Below, piece after piece: positions 34,706 through 42,950 of a stretch of 64,000 nt of DNA. The translations under genes were made by a program, and so were the position numbers. The notes beneath the pieces are model-generated. The model saw only the letters and a list, made by a program, of their open reading frames with translations, was not told the origin of the DNA and did no database searches. This DNA comes from Paenibacillus_T sp033239625 (GTDB taxonomy: Bacteria > Bacillota > Bacilli > Paenibacillales > Paenibacillaceae), in NCBI RefSeq assembly GCF_033239625.1, contig NZ_BTCK01000018.1:1-64000 (forward strand), written 5' to 3'. The stretch's first letter is position 1. Every line of letters starts with the position of its first letter.

Positions 34706-35019
34706 GCAAAAAAGGCCCCCGTCGCAAGGGACGAGGAGCCGTGGTACCACCCTAATTCGCATGTCTGCACAAAGCAACCCATCCTAGGTAGGGTCGTTGA
34801 TTATGAGCATGCCTTAAGTTCCGTAACGAGGAACAATCGGATCAGTATTGGCATCGGCAACTCATGCGCTAATCGCCGTCTCAGCTTATAGCCATCGAAT
34901 TGCCTGCGTTCCACTGTCCGCTCCCGGATCCATTCGTCGCGCGCGCTGTACCGGTTTGCACCATCCACCGGCTCTCTGCGAGCAGCCTCGCACGCTTACT
35001 TGTTCCGTTCATCGCGTTT
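34706..35019 (-). ncRNA. T-box leader, tryptophan specificity
   Basis: On the minus strand the leader shows a stem I region with AGTAAGCG, AGAGAGCCGG and GGTGCAAACCGGT. The specifier follows in GACGAATGGATCC, where TGG (34932-34930) codes Trp. The T-box sequence AGGGTGGTACCACGG is at 34753-34739. A terminator follows: GGCTCCTCGTC against GACGGGGGCC, then TTTTTT, ending near 34706. Uncharged tRNA-Trp is expected to pair with the T-box and let trpS be transcribed, as known for this RNA class. Confidence 0.95.
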
Positions 35020-35025
35020 ACAACG

Positions 35026-35053
35026 ATTATACTCTCCGAGTCCCGATTGTCAA
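35026..35053 (-). promoter_or_regulatory. sigma-A promoter of trpS leader
   Basis: TTGACA, 16 bp, TATAAT on the minus strand, both perfect hexamers. Start expected near 35019, where the T-box leader begins. Confidence 0.85.
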
Positions 35054-35244
35054 GGTCGAAACGTCTGCCTTCTTGCCTCGAGACGAAGCGTCGTTTCTAA
35101 TTTCAAGAGCCATTATGTTGTCCTAATGGATGGGACATGCGCATATATTGACAATAATGTGCAAGCGCTAGTCCATGTACAAATCAAGCCGAGTCGATGC
35201 TGCGCTTAGTGGATTCACCAAGGCAGCAGTTAGGAGGTCTCACT

Positions 35245-36273
35245 ATGCCTTTGCGTCTATTGCTCCGCTGGTCGCCGCCAGCCTTAACGGCAGGATGTGC
35301 GGCGCTGCTAATCCTGATCGCCTTCAATCGCCCCATCTACCTGCCGACGATTGGGACTTCCGAGCTTAATGCCTTTACAACGCTGTTTCTCAGCGTCGTA
35401 CTCGAGGCGCTTCCTTTCATGCTGCTAGGTGTTATCGTATCAGCGCTTCTGCAAGTATTCGTCTCCGAGCAGGCGATTCGCAGTCTTGCGCCACGCAGCC
35501 CCTTTCTCGGCTCTGTCTTCGGCGCACTGCTTGGACTATTGTTTCCGCTGTGCGAGTGCGGCATGATCCCCGTCGTCAGACGTCTGATACGCAAAGGAAT
35601 GCCGGCCTATATCGGTATCGTCTACATCCTTGCCGGTCCAATCGTTAATCCCATCGTATTCGCCTCAACCTATACGGCCTTCCATGCGCAGCCGGGCATT
35701 CTGTATGGACGAATGGGACTCGGTTTTCTAGTCGCATTCCTCATTGGCCTAGTGCTCAGCCGCTATATGAAAGCCAGTCCGCTGCGGACGGGGCATTCCA
35801 CTCCTATTCACGAACATCCTCATCACGGACATCATTCATCGGGTCAATCGGAACGTCAACCGCTTGGAACGAGGTTCGCATCCACGCTGGGGCATGCTTC
35901 CGAGGAGTTCTTCGACATGGGCAAATATTTAATATTCGGCGCGCTGCTGACAGCCTTGATTCAGACCGGAGTAGATCGTTCATCACTGGATGCGATCGCG
36001 TCCCATGAAACACTGTCCCAGCTGTTCATGATGGCATTCGCTTACTTCTTATCGCTCTGCTCTACATCTGACGCCTTCGTAGCCGCATCCTTCAGCCATC
36101 TGTTCACTGCAGGGCCGCTGCTCGCCTTTCTTGTATTCGGACCCATGATCGATTTGAAAAATACATTGATGCTGTTCTCAGCTTTCCGCGCTCGCATTGT
36201 CGCAGCTGTCGTCATACTGACGGCAGTGCTTGTATTCTCGTTGTCGTGGCTGACAGCCCATCTCATCACATAA
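35245..36273 (+). CDS. DUF318 permease (YraQ/YcgR family)
   Basis: 342 residues with about eight membrane helices and the family motif PLCECGMIPVVRR after helix 3, whose Cys pair could bind metal. A His-rich cytoplasmic loop (HEHPHHGHHSSG) joins the two halves. The second half carries LCSTSDAFVAASF. YcgR-type permeases occur with a YcgQ partner (next gene) and are suspected metal or solute exporters; no substrate is proven. AGGAGG precedes the ATG at 35245. Confidence 0.88.
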   Translation: MPLRLLLRWSPPALTAGCAALLILIAFNRPIYLPTIGTSELNAFTTLFLSVVLEALPFMLLGVIVSALLQVFVSEQAIRSLAPRSPFLGSVFGALLGLLFPLCECGMIPVVRRLIRKGMPAYIGIVYILAGPIVNPIVFASTYTAFHAQPGILYGRMGLGFLVAFLIGLVLSRYMKASPLRTGHSTPIHEHPHHGHHSSGQSERQPLGTRFASTLGHASEEFFDMGKYLIFGALLTALIQTGVDRSSLDAIASHETLSQLFMMAFAYFLSLCSTSDAFVAASFSHLFTAGPLLAFLVFGPMIDLKNTLMLFSAFRARIVAAVVILTAVLVFSLSWLTAHLIT

Positions 36274-36302
36274 CTCGCTGCATGGAAAGGAAATGATGCG
36301 TT

Positions 36303-36809
36303 GTGAAAATCGAAAGCTCAGCCGCTCACCTCCTGCATCGCATGCTGCGGGCTGTCGTCTTGATCGGATTCGCGCTGCTAATCCTTCATCTCAAACGAAC
36401 AGGCGAGCTTGCGCTGTTCGTAACGCCGCGTATCGAGCAAGCCGTTAAGTTGTCCGCGCTCGCTCTGCTTGCGGCGGGCGCCTATCAAGCCTTCTCCTTC
36501 TTGCGAATGTGGCCGCAGCGAGCCGAGAAGATGGATGCAGGCTGTGCTTGCGGACATGATCATCATGATGAACATGATCATACGCACAATCTACATGTTC
36601 ATCACGACCACAATCACCACCACTCCCATGATCATTCCCATCATCACGATCACGACCATAACCCTTCGCCAGCCCGGAGCATCTTGCTGTATGGCCTATT
36701 CTTTCTGCTTCTGACGGTCGGGTTCTTCATGCCGCACAAGCCGCTCGATTCCGATCTGAACGGCAAGCTCGGCACAACCGTTCATTCCCATGTTAAGGGG
36801 GAGCAGTAA
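36303..36809 (+). CDS. YcgQ-like (TIGR03943) His-rich membrane protein, short form
   Basis: 168 residues, starting at GTG 36303. Two N-terminal membrane helices (about 13-30 and 45-62) are followed by a His/Asp cluster of about 40 residues (GHDHHDEHDHTHN and further HHDHNHHH runs). One more helix (LLYGLFFLLLTVGFFM) and a short tail complete it. Full TIGR03943/YcgQ proteins are near 280 residues, with an extra C-terminal domain that is missing here. The stop is clean and no remnant of that domain follows. It is 29 bp after the permease gene and surely its partner. The His cluster points to zinc, nickel or cobalt. Confidence 0.8.
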   Translation: MKIESSAAHLLHRMLRAVVLIGFALLILHLKRTGELALFVTPRIEQAVKLSALALLAAGAYQAFSFLRMWPQRAEKMDAGCACGHDHHDEHDHTHNLHVHHDHNHHHSHDHSHHHDHDHNPSPARSILLYGLFFLLLTVGFFMPHKPLDSDLNGKLGTTVHSHVKGEQ

Positions 36810-36838
36810 TCGGCAAAATAAAATAATTTGGCCAACTC

Positions 36839-36867
36839 GGATATTTCAAACCAAATCATCCATAATA
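36839..36867 (+). promoter_or_regulatory. sigma-G-type promoter of SASP gene
   Basis: GGATA, 17 bp, CATAATA. The -10 is identical to that of the other SASP gene at 32908-32914. Confidence 0.6.
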
Positions 36868-36952
36868 AAGTTAATCTAATCGATAATCCATTCGGCTAGA
36901 GAATACGGAGCAAACGCTTACGATCCGGCAATCACCGAAGGAGATGACTTCC

Positions 36953-37174
36953 ATGGCAGGACAATCCCGGAATACACTCGTTGTGCCGCAAGCTAGAATG
37001 GCGCTGGAGCAGTTAAAGTTCGAAATCGCGCAAGAGCTTGGCATCCAACTCCCACAGGACGGCTACTATGGCAATATGACGACTCGTGATGTCGGAACGA
37101 TCGGCGGTAACATTACGAGGCGGCTTGTTCAACTCGCCGAGCAGCAGCTGTCGGGACAATCCGCGAGATTCTAA
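36953..37174 (+). CDS. alpha/beta-type small acid-soluble spore protein
   Basis: 73 residues, clearly homologous to the SASP at 32633-32851: LVVPQARMALEQLKFEIAQELG and GNMTTRDVGTIGGNITRRLVQLAEQQLSGQ. It binds and protects spore DNA. The start is the ATG at 36953, nine bases after AAGGAG; an ATG three codons earlier abuts that site. The second block reads GGNITRR rather than GGYITKK. A terminator follows at 37194-37229. Confidence 0.96.
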   Translation: MAGQSRNTLVVPQARMALEQLKFEIAQELGIQLPQDGYYGNMTTRDVGTIGGNITRRLVQLAEQQLSGQSARF

Positions 37175-37193
37175 TACAGAAGTGAAACACAAT

Positions 37194-37229
37194 AAGGGCG
37201 CCTCATCTACTGTGATGAGACGCCCCTTT
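37194..37229. terminator. bidirectional terminator
   Basis: AAGGGCG.CTCATC and GATGAG.CGCCCCTT pair, then TTCTC on the plus side. Between convergent genes. Confidence 0.8.
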
Positions 37230-37251
37230 CTCATTGGCATAACTTATGGTT

Positions 37252-37671
37252 TTAGCGTTCTTCCCAGCGATTACGAGGCTGCTTCGGTACGTATTGGAAT
37301 AGCGCCCCTGTATGATTCGACATATTGTAGTTGGACTCGTACATAATGCTTGCCGACCATGCGCCTGTGCCAGGACGAACGGCAAAATCATAAGAAATAT
37401 CTCCGTGCGTCCAATCGCGCTTCAGCTTCAACGCCTCGATGGCCATCTTGCGGAAAGCTTCAACCTGCTGCGCATTCAATCCGGCTTCCACTGGCTTGAG
37501 CTCGCCATTGCGGCTTTCGATCGGATGATGCTTCATTCCAAACTTGCCGACTGCATTGTTGCGAAGCTGAATGTGTACCGTTCCTGCCGCTGCGTTCTTC
37601 AATTCACCCTCCAGTTGTCTAAACACATAATCAACTTGTCTTGCTAATGGAATATGGTCCAAATTAGTCAA
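37252..37671 (-). CDS. conserved protein of unknown function
   Basis: 139 residues, soluble and mixed alpha/beta, beginning MTNLDHIPLARQVDYVFRQLEGEL and ending in a Pro/Arg/Trp-rich tail. It has no catalytic signature I recognise. It has a plausible start, with GGAGGGAAT in front of the ATG, and a shared terminator with the SASP gene, so it is probably real. Neighbouring spore genes give a hint of context only. Confidence 0.7.
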   Translation of the reverse strand: MTNLDHIPLARQVDYVFRQLEGELKNAAAGTVHIQLRNNAVGKFGMKHHPIESRNGELKPVEAGLNAQQVEAFRKMAIEALKLKRDWTHGDISYDFAVRPGTGAWSASIMYESNYNMSNHTGALFQYVPKQPRNRWEER

Positions 37672-38056
37672 TTAATTCCCTCCGCTTATCAATAGATATG
37701 GTTCGGTTCAGTATGCATGTCTTCCACTCACACTTAAACGCATTAACACTTAAGTCCAATGACCTTCTGTCCCAACGATTTAGTGATCCCTCCCTTGTCT
37801 GGTACGATAGATAACGCTTACATTTTATCGTGCGAGAACGTTATCCACCGGAAGAACTACATATGTAGTTAATTAGCACCATCATATGACAATTTATTTA
37901 ATTTTACAACAATTCTGCGCATGATTTGTCGGAAATTTAAGTAAATTTTAGATTTCCGTTGGAATTTCCTTGTCAGATTCATGAATTAATCTTATAGACC
38001 CAAATTGGGTCCAGTGATATACTATGTCTAAATTTACTATAAAGGAGCGCTTACTT
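37672..38056 (+). promoter_or_regulatory. AT-rich intergenic region with palindrome
   Basis: 385 bp with no gene. It holds the promoters of two divergent genes and is AT-rich compared with the flanks. The palindrome GACCCAA-A-TTGGGTC (37997-38011) overlaps the region just ahead of a TATACT that may be the -10 of the chemoreceptor gene. It could be a repressor site; no regulator is identified. Confidence 0.45.
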
Positions 38057-39313
38057 ATGCAATGGTTCTCCGCTTTATCAACCAAAAGAAAATTATTTTT
38101 AGGTTTTTATTCAATTGTTTTATTATTTTCCATTGCATTGATTCTTGTGACGGCGTTAAGCGGAGGATCGGTTCTAGCCGCGATAATTGTCGCAATTATA
38201 TTAGCTATTGCAATCCTTCCTCTCGTCAACCTCGTCGAGAAAGCGCTTACAGATGCATTTTATGAATTGCGTACCACCGCATCGAGCTTGGCCAAAGGCG
38301 ACTTCTCGCAACGCGTCGACGTATCCTCCGCATCGCTCGGCGAGCTGGGCCATTCCTTCAACAGCATGATCGACAAACTTCGCGACATCATTACCGATAC
38401 ATCGAAGATTTCCCGCCAAGTCAGCGAAGCAAGCCGCAGCATCTTCGATAAGAACCAAGCGATGAAAGTCGCGATGGAGCAGGTAGCCGCATCCTCCACG
38501 GAACTGGCAACGGGCGCGAACGAAATTTCATCCGAAGTATCGTCGATGACCGATTCGATCCGCGACATCGAAGATAAGGTTGCTTCTTATGCAAGCTCCG
38601 TCAAAGGAATGAACGATCGCTCGGAGCATACGCTTCAACTCGTGCAGCAAGGCGTGCATGCTGTCGGCAACCAGAAGACCAGCATGCAGAGCAACGCTGA
38701 TGCAACGTCTAAAGTATCGGAGACGGTTCGCGAGCTGGCTCGTGACGCGGCAGGCATTACGAAGATTACGCGCACGATCTCCGAAATCGCGGAGCAGACG
38801 AACCTGCTGTCGCTGAATGCTTCGATCGAGGCGGCACGCGCCGGCGAGCATGGCAAAGGCTTCGCGGTTGTCGCACAAGAAGTGCGTAAGCTTGCCGAAG
38901 AGTCGTCGACTTCGACGAAAGAGGTATTCACGCTCGTACGCGGCATCGAACGCGGTATTAAGCAAGCGATCGAGAACATCATCATCAACGAACAAGCCGT
39001 ACAGGTGCAGGCGGAAACAATTGAATCGTCGGAGCGAATCTTCGGCGAGATGATGTCTAGCATCGAATTCATCGCTGAGCAGATCGCCCGGTTCTCCGAA
39101 GAGAGCGACGTCATGCTCGAGAGCGCGCAGCGCATCTCCTCGGCGATCCAGAACATCTCGGCGATTACGCAGCAATCGGCAGCAGGCACGGAGCAAATGT
39201 CGGCATCGATGAATGAACAGATCAGCTCCGTTCAAGCAGTAGTCGAAGAAGCGGATCGGATGATGCTTAGCGTCAACCAACTGCAAAGAACGATTCAAGT
39301 ATTCAAGCTTTAA
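38057..39313 (+). CDS. methyl-accepting chemotaxis protein without sensor domain
   Basis: 418 residues. Two adjacent membrane helices (about 13-35 and 38-58) have hardly any residues between them, so there is no extracellular ligand domain. A HAMP-like segment (about 62-115) leads to the MCP signalling helices with the conserved tip EIAEQTNLLSLNASIEAARAGEHGK (given in part: EQTNLLSLNASIEAAR). It relays signals to CheA/CheW. With no outer domain it may sense membrane state or internal cues. AAAGGAG stands nine bases before the ATG at 38057. Confidence 0.92.
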   Translation: MQWFSALSTKRKLFLGFYSIVLLFSIALILVTALSGGSVLAAIIVAIILAIAILPLVNLVEKALTDAFYELRTTASSLAKGDFSQRVDVSSASLGELGHSFNSMIDKLRDIITDTSKISRQVSEASRSIFDKNQAMKVAMEQVAASSTELATGANEISSEVSSMTDSIRDIEDKVASYASSVKGMNDRSEHTLQLVQQGVHAVGNQKTSMQSNADATSKVSETVRELARDAAGITKITRTISEIAEQTNLLSLNASIEAARAGEHGKGFAVVAQEVRKLAEESSTSTKEVFTLVRGIERGIKQAIENIIINEQAVQVQAETIESSERIFGEMMSSIEFIAEQIARFSEESDVMLESAQRISSAIQNISAITQQSAAGTEQMSASMNEQISSVQAVVEEADRMMLSVNQLQRTIQVFKL

Positions 39314-39353
39314 TCCAAGCCGCAGTTGAATACCTAATCCGGTGGACACAAAG

Positions 39354-39405
39354 AAACCCGGTCTGAACAACGAAACTTCATCGTCGTTCAGGCCGGGTTT
39401 TTCTT
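39354..39405. terminator. bidirectional terminator
   Basis: AAACCCGG.CTGAAC and GTTCAG.CCGGGTTT pair around a 16-nt loop, then TTCTTG. It serves the chemoreceptor gene and the convergent SGNH gene. Confidence 0.85.
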
Positions 39406-39426
39406 GTATCATATAGCAGTTTACGC

Positions 39427-40080
39427 TCACTTCGCGTAATCGAATCCGACTGCGTCCAGCAGCGTGCGAGCAAGAATCAGATGACCCGCTTTGTTCGGAT
39501 GAACACGGTCCCATGTCAGCTGTGCCGAATAAATATGCTCGAGCACACGGTCGAATGCCGCCTGCGTATCAACGAACAGCGTGCCGTTACGTTCAGCAAC
39601 AGCGCGGACGACAGCGCCGTACCGGTCCATCTGCATCCGCATCCGATCCTCGCGGCAAGGTTCCACGAAGAATGGTGTCATCAGCACGATGCCCTTGACG
39701 AGCGGCTGTGTCTGCACGACAAGCTCTTCAAGCGTACGCTCGTACTCATCGATCGGCACCTGAAGCTCTGGAAGCATCGGTCGATCGAATTGCCGCCATA
39801 CATCATTCGTACCGATCATGATCGTCAGCCAGTCCGGCTTCTGATCGATGACATCGGTCTGCCAGCGTGCCTTCAGGTCGCGGACCGTATGGCCGCTTGT
39901 GCCGACATTGACTACCCGAAGCTTGCGCTCAGGGTAGGCCGATTGCAAGAATGCATCAACAAGCTCAACATAACCGTGTCCAGCGCCGCCGTTGCCCGCT
40001 TCGCCAATCGGTCGTCCCCGATCGCAGTCGGTGATGGAATCGCCGATCAGTACAATTTTGTCCCCTTGTCCGAATAGCAA
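39427..40080 (-). CDS. SGNH/GDSL hydrolase
   Basis: About 217 residues. The nucleophile block is IVLIGDSITDC, the Gly and Asn blocks are NVGTSGHT and MIGTNDVWRQF, and the His block is WDRVHPNKAGH, so all four SGNH blocks are present. Such enzymes are esterases, often removing acetyl groups from carbohydrates. The start is uncertain: GAGGAG lies inside an open frame reaching 40113, so I use the TTG at 40080 (GTG 40089 is the other option). It is the last gene of the IclR-SDR-FAH run. Confidence 0.82.
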   Translation of the reverse strand: MLFGQGDKIVLIGDSITDCDRGRPIGEAGNGGAGHGYVELVDAFLQSAYPERKLRVVNVGTSGHTVRDLKARWQTDVIDQKPDWLTIMIGTNDVWRQFDRPMLPELQVPIDEYERTLEELVVQTQPLVKGIVLMTPFFVEPCREDRMRMQMDRYGAVVRAVAERNGTLFVDTQAAFDRVLEHIYSAQLTWDRVHPNKAGHLILARTLLDAVGFDYAK

Positions 40081-40127
40081 GTTCAGCACTTCTCCTCTCG
40101 CGCAAGCGCGCATCCCATGAATAAGAC

Positions 40128-41021
40128 TTATGCTTCCTGCTTCATCGTAACGGTCAACGCGCCGAGCTTCTCGATCTCGATCGTGACTACGTCGCCGTCC
40201 TTGAGGTATACTTGCTTGTCCTCTGGATAGCCGAGAACAACGCCTTCCGGCGTACCTGTCAGGATGATGTCGCCAGGCTCCAGCGTCATGTATTGCGAGA
40301 TGTAGCTGACGATCTCTTTAACGTTGAAGATCATGTCCGACGTGTTGGACGATTGGCGCACTTCGCCGTTCACCGTACACGAAATCGCAAGCTTGTTCGG
40401 ATCGCCGACTTCGTCAGCCGTTACGAGATAAGGGCCAAGCGGCGAGAAGCCGTCGCAGCTCTTGCCGAGCAGCCATTGCTGCGTACGCATCTGCAGATCG
40501 CGAGCCGACAGGTCGTTCACGTTGCAGTAGCCGAATACATAGTTAAGCGCCTTCTCTTCTTCGACATCCTTCGCTTGTTTGCCGATGACGATAACGAGTT
40601 CCGCCTCGTAGTCGACCTTCGTACTCACCTTCGGAAGCAGTACCGTATCTCCGTGAGCGGCGAGCGTATTATTGAATTTGTTGAACAGAATTGGATATTG
40701 CGGAATTGGTGCATTCGTTTCTTCCGCATGACGGCGGTAGTTGAGTCCTACGCAAATGATTTTGCCCGGCTTCGTTACAGCCGACGCGTACGTCACATCC
40801 GATTCCGGAATGATATATTCGCTGGACTTCAGTTCGACCGCTTGCGCTGCAACTGCGCTCGCAGCAGCCATCGCTGCCGATCCGCCCTCGATGAGCTCAT
40901 GGATATCGGATGGGGCGTTGATCTCGAATGCATTCGCTGCAGCCGCAACGTCTACAACACCTACAGAAGTCAATACGCCGAGTTTTACTTGTCCGTTTTG
41001 TTTGAAATTAAGCAATTTCAT
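40128..41021 (-). CDS. fumarylacetoacetate hydrolase-family protein
   Basis: 297 residues. The C-terminal FAH fold has the metal ligands of the family in KIICVGLNYRRHAEE, LFNKFNNT, VDYEAELVIVIGK and DIILTGTPEGV. Members hydrolyse or isomerise diketo acids; the closest pattern, with this N-terminal domain (MKLLNFKQNGQVKLGV), is that of 2,4-diketo-3-deoxy-fuconate/rhamnonate hydrolases. It is encoded between an SDR dehydrogenase and an SGNH esterase. With the SDR it would complete a non-phosphorylating deoxysugar-acid route; the substrate is inferred. Confidence 0.88.
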   Translation of the reverse strand: MKLLNFKQNGQVKLGVLTSVGVVDVAAAANAFEINAPSDIHELIEGGSAAMAAASAVAAQAVELKSSEYIIPESDVTYASAVTKPGKIICVGLNYRRHAEETNAPIPQYPILFNKFNNTLAAHGDTVLLPKVSTKVDYEAELVIVIGKQAKDVEEEKALNYVFGYCNVNDLSARDLQMRTQQWLLGKSCDGFSPLGPYLVTADEVGDPNKLAISCTVNGEVRQSSNTSDMIFNVKEIVSYISQYMTLEPGDIILTGTPEGVVLGYPEDKQVYLKDGDVVTIEIEKLGALTVTMKQEA

Positions 41022-41042
41022 AAATGAATACCATTCCTTTCT

Positions 41043-41819
41043 CTACGCGTTTTTGCCGAACACAACGCCGCCGTCGATATAAAGCGGCGAGCCCATCATA
41101 AATTTCGATTCGTCGGATGCAAGGAACAATGCTGCTCGCGCAACATCGTCCGGTCTGCCAAGCTCGCCTGTCAGCTGCCGCTGCTTGATCGAAGCGAATG
41201 CTTCCTCTGGATCAGCATACGAACTGCGCAGGTAGTTCTCTACGAACGGCGTCATAATCGTGCCTGGCAGCAAAGCGTTCACTCGTATATTATAAGGGGC
41301 GTAGTCAACTTGCATAGACTTCGTCAGGGAAAGAATAGCTCCCTTCGTCGCAGCATAGGATGCGCGGCGAGCAAGACCCATCTCTGCAATACAAGACGAC
41401 ATGTTGATGATATTGCCGCTCTGGCGCTCCATCATATGAGGCACGATATATTTGCATGGCAAATACACACCGCGAATGTTGACATTGATGACCCGGTCCC
41501 ATACGTCCGGCTCTACTTCATGAATCGCGCCGACACCGCTAATGCCTGCATTGTTGAACAAGACGTCGATACGGCCGAATTGCTCGATTGCTTTGGCCGT
41601 CAATTGCTGAACCGACTCAGGGATCGTGACGTCCGCATGGATGAATGCGGCAGTGCCGCCCGCTTCGACGATCGATGCTACCGTCTCTTCTCCTTTGGCC
41701 GCATCAATATCGTTAACGATAACTTCCGCACCTTCCGATGCGAACAACTGCGCCGTGCATTGACCGATACCGGAACCTGCACCCGTAATCAGAATCGCCT
41801 TTCCTTTCAAACGCGTCAT
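41043..41819 (-). CDS. SDR-family NAD(P)-dependent dehydrogenase
   Basis: 258 residues. The cofactor site is TGAGSGIGQ (12-20), NNAG is at 89-92, and the catalytic S142, Y155 and K159 (SYAATKG) are intact. The Asp at the end of the second strand (VNDID) favours NAD over NADP. It resembles 2-keto-3-deoxy-fuconate/rhamnonate dehydrogenases, which oxidise C4 before an FAH-family hydrolase splits the product. The next gene is such a hydrolase, 21 bp on. AGGAGG precedes the ATG. Confidence 0.9.
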   Translation of the reverse strand: MTRLKGKAILITGAGSGIGQCTAQLFASEGAEVIVNDIDAAKGEETVASIVEAGGTAAFIHADVTIPESVQQLTAKAIEQFGRIDVLFNNAGISGVGAIHEVEPDVWDRVINVNIRGVYLPCKYIVPHMMERQSGNIINMSSCIAEMGLARRASYAATKGAILSLTKSMQVDYAPYNIRVNALLPGTIMTPFVENYLRSSYADPEEAFASIKQRQLTGELGRPDDVARAALFLASDESKFMMGSPLYIDGGVVFGKNA

Positions 41820-41839
41820 TACGTCATACCTCCTAAAAG

Positions 41840-41944
41840 CAATTTTCTTTCCTCTTCGAAATCACTGCCTGCAAGCAAATTGCTTGCTTCGTAAGCATAC
41901 ACTTAGCAATTTGCTTTCCTATTCGAAATCACTGCCTGCAAGCA
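41840..41944. repeat. direct repeat between SDR and iclR
   Basis: A 38-bp sequence (41840-41877) recurs at 41907-41944 with two changes; both contain CGAAATCACTGCCTGCAAGC and both are followed, at different distance, by CATACACTTA. It lies just upstream of the SDR start. Confidence 0.85.
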
Positions 41945-41962
41945 TACACTTACGGTCACTCC

Positions 41963-42715
41963 TTATGCGATGCCGGATATACGGCTCGCTGCGGCGGCTA
42001 CCGCTTCGCGGATCGCTTCACGCCTGCTTTCCCACTCAAACACGCTAATGGAGCAGCTGATCGCTGCAACAGCATGTCCGTCCGGACGAAATACAGGTGC
42101 AGCCGCACAACAAATCCCGACAACACCTTCCTGCATCTCTTCGGCAACGCCGCTCTGGCGGAACTGCTCAAGCTGACGGAACAGCGTGTCGCGGTCTGTA
42201 ATCGAATAAGGCGTCGAAGGCTGTTCGATCACTTGCTCTGGATACAGCTCATACAAGGCTTGCTCGTCCATTCTCGACAGCAGCGCCTTGCCGAGCGCTG
42301 TTACGTGAGCAGGCAGTCGTGCGCCAGGCGAAGAAGCAAGCCGAAGCGGCGTCTTCACTTCTTCCATTGCCAAGTAGATCACCTCTCGACCTTCGAGCCT
42401 TGCAAGCTGGAAGGTAGCGCCAACCTGAGCTGCCGCCGACCGAGCTTCCCGGTGGAAAGCCGCTACATAATCGAACTGTCTGAAAAAAGCATTGCCAATC
42501 GCGCCCGCCGTCGAGCCTAGCGAGTATGTATCATCCTCGTTCTTCTCGATCCATCGAAGCATCTCAAGCGTATACAGCAGCGAGAACATAGAGCTCTTGT
42601 TCACATCGAGTCTTCTTGCAAGATCGATCAGGCGAAGTCGTGCAGGCTCAGCCGCAACGAGAAGCATCACATCGTTCGCACGCCGGACTGCAGGTACCTG
42701 ATATTTGTCCGTCAA
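41963..42715 (-). CDS. IclR-family transcriptional regulator
   Basis: 250 residues. An N-terminal winged helix-turn-helix (about 8-65: RLIDLARRLDVNKSSMFSLLYTLEML) is followed by the IclR effector domain (about 80-248, with ARLEGREVIYLAMEE and GVVGICCAAAPVF). IclR proteins control catabolic operons in response to small acids. It is the first gene of the minus-strand run and most likely regulates it. It also faces the sugar isomerase-like gene across 235 bp. Effector unknown. Confidence 0.93.
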   Translation of the reverse strand: MTDKYQVPAVRRANDVMLLVAAEPARLRLIDLARRLDVNKSSMFSLLYTLEMLRWIEKNEDDTYSLGSTAGAIGNAFFRQFDYVAAFHREARSAAAQVGATFQLARLEGREVIYLAMEEVKTPLRLASSPGARLPAHVTALGKALLSRMDEQALYELYPEQVIEQPSTPYSITDRDTLFRQLEQFRQSGVAEEMQEGVVGICCAAAPVFRPDGHAVAAISCSISVFEWESRREAIREAVAAAASRISGIA

Positions 42716-42882
42716 ACGGTACTAGCCTCCATTCAAAAAACGTTAGTGGTTCTGTATATAAAACCTTGGTTTGATATATTGGTATTGTAACATGTTTTTT
42801 CGGTGTGGAGCAATATCCATTCCTTTGCTTTCGATTGATTGCTATAGCGTTCAGCAGCTGAATCCTGTGTTAATATAGAGAA

Positions 42883-42896
42883 AGTAAACGTTTTCT
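42883..42896. promoter_or_regulatory. catabolite-response-like palindrome
   Basis: AGTAAACGTTTTCT is close to the CcpA cre pattern (TGWAANCGNTNWCA), between iclR and the isomerase-like gene. It would fit carbon catabolite control of either gene. Confidence 0.5.
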
Positions 42897-42950
42897 TTTA
42901 TAATCACGATCCATTCTCATTACGATTTTAACTGGAAGGGATGTTGCTTG

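Noticed and set aside
35100..35245. Zur or other metal operator before the permease
   Set aside because: No convincing match to the Zur palindrome; ATTGACAATAAT is not close enough.
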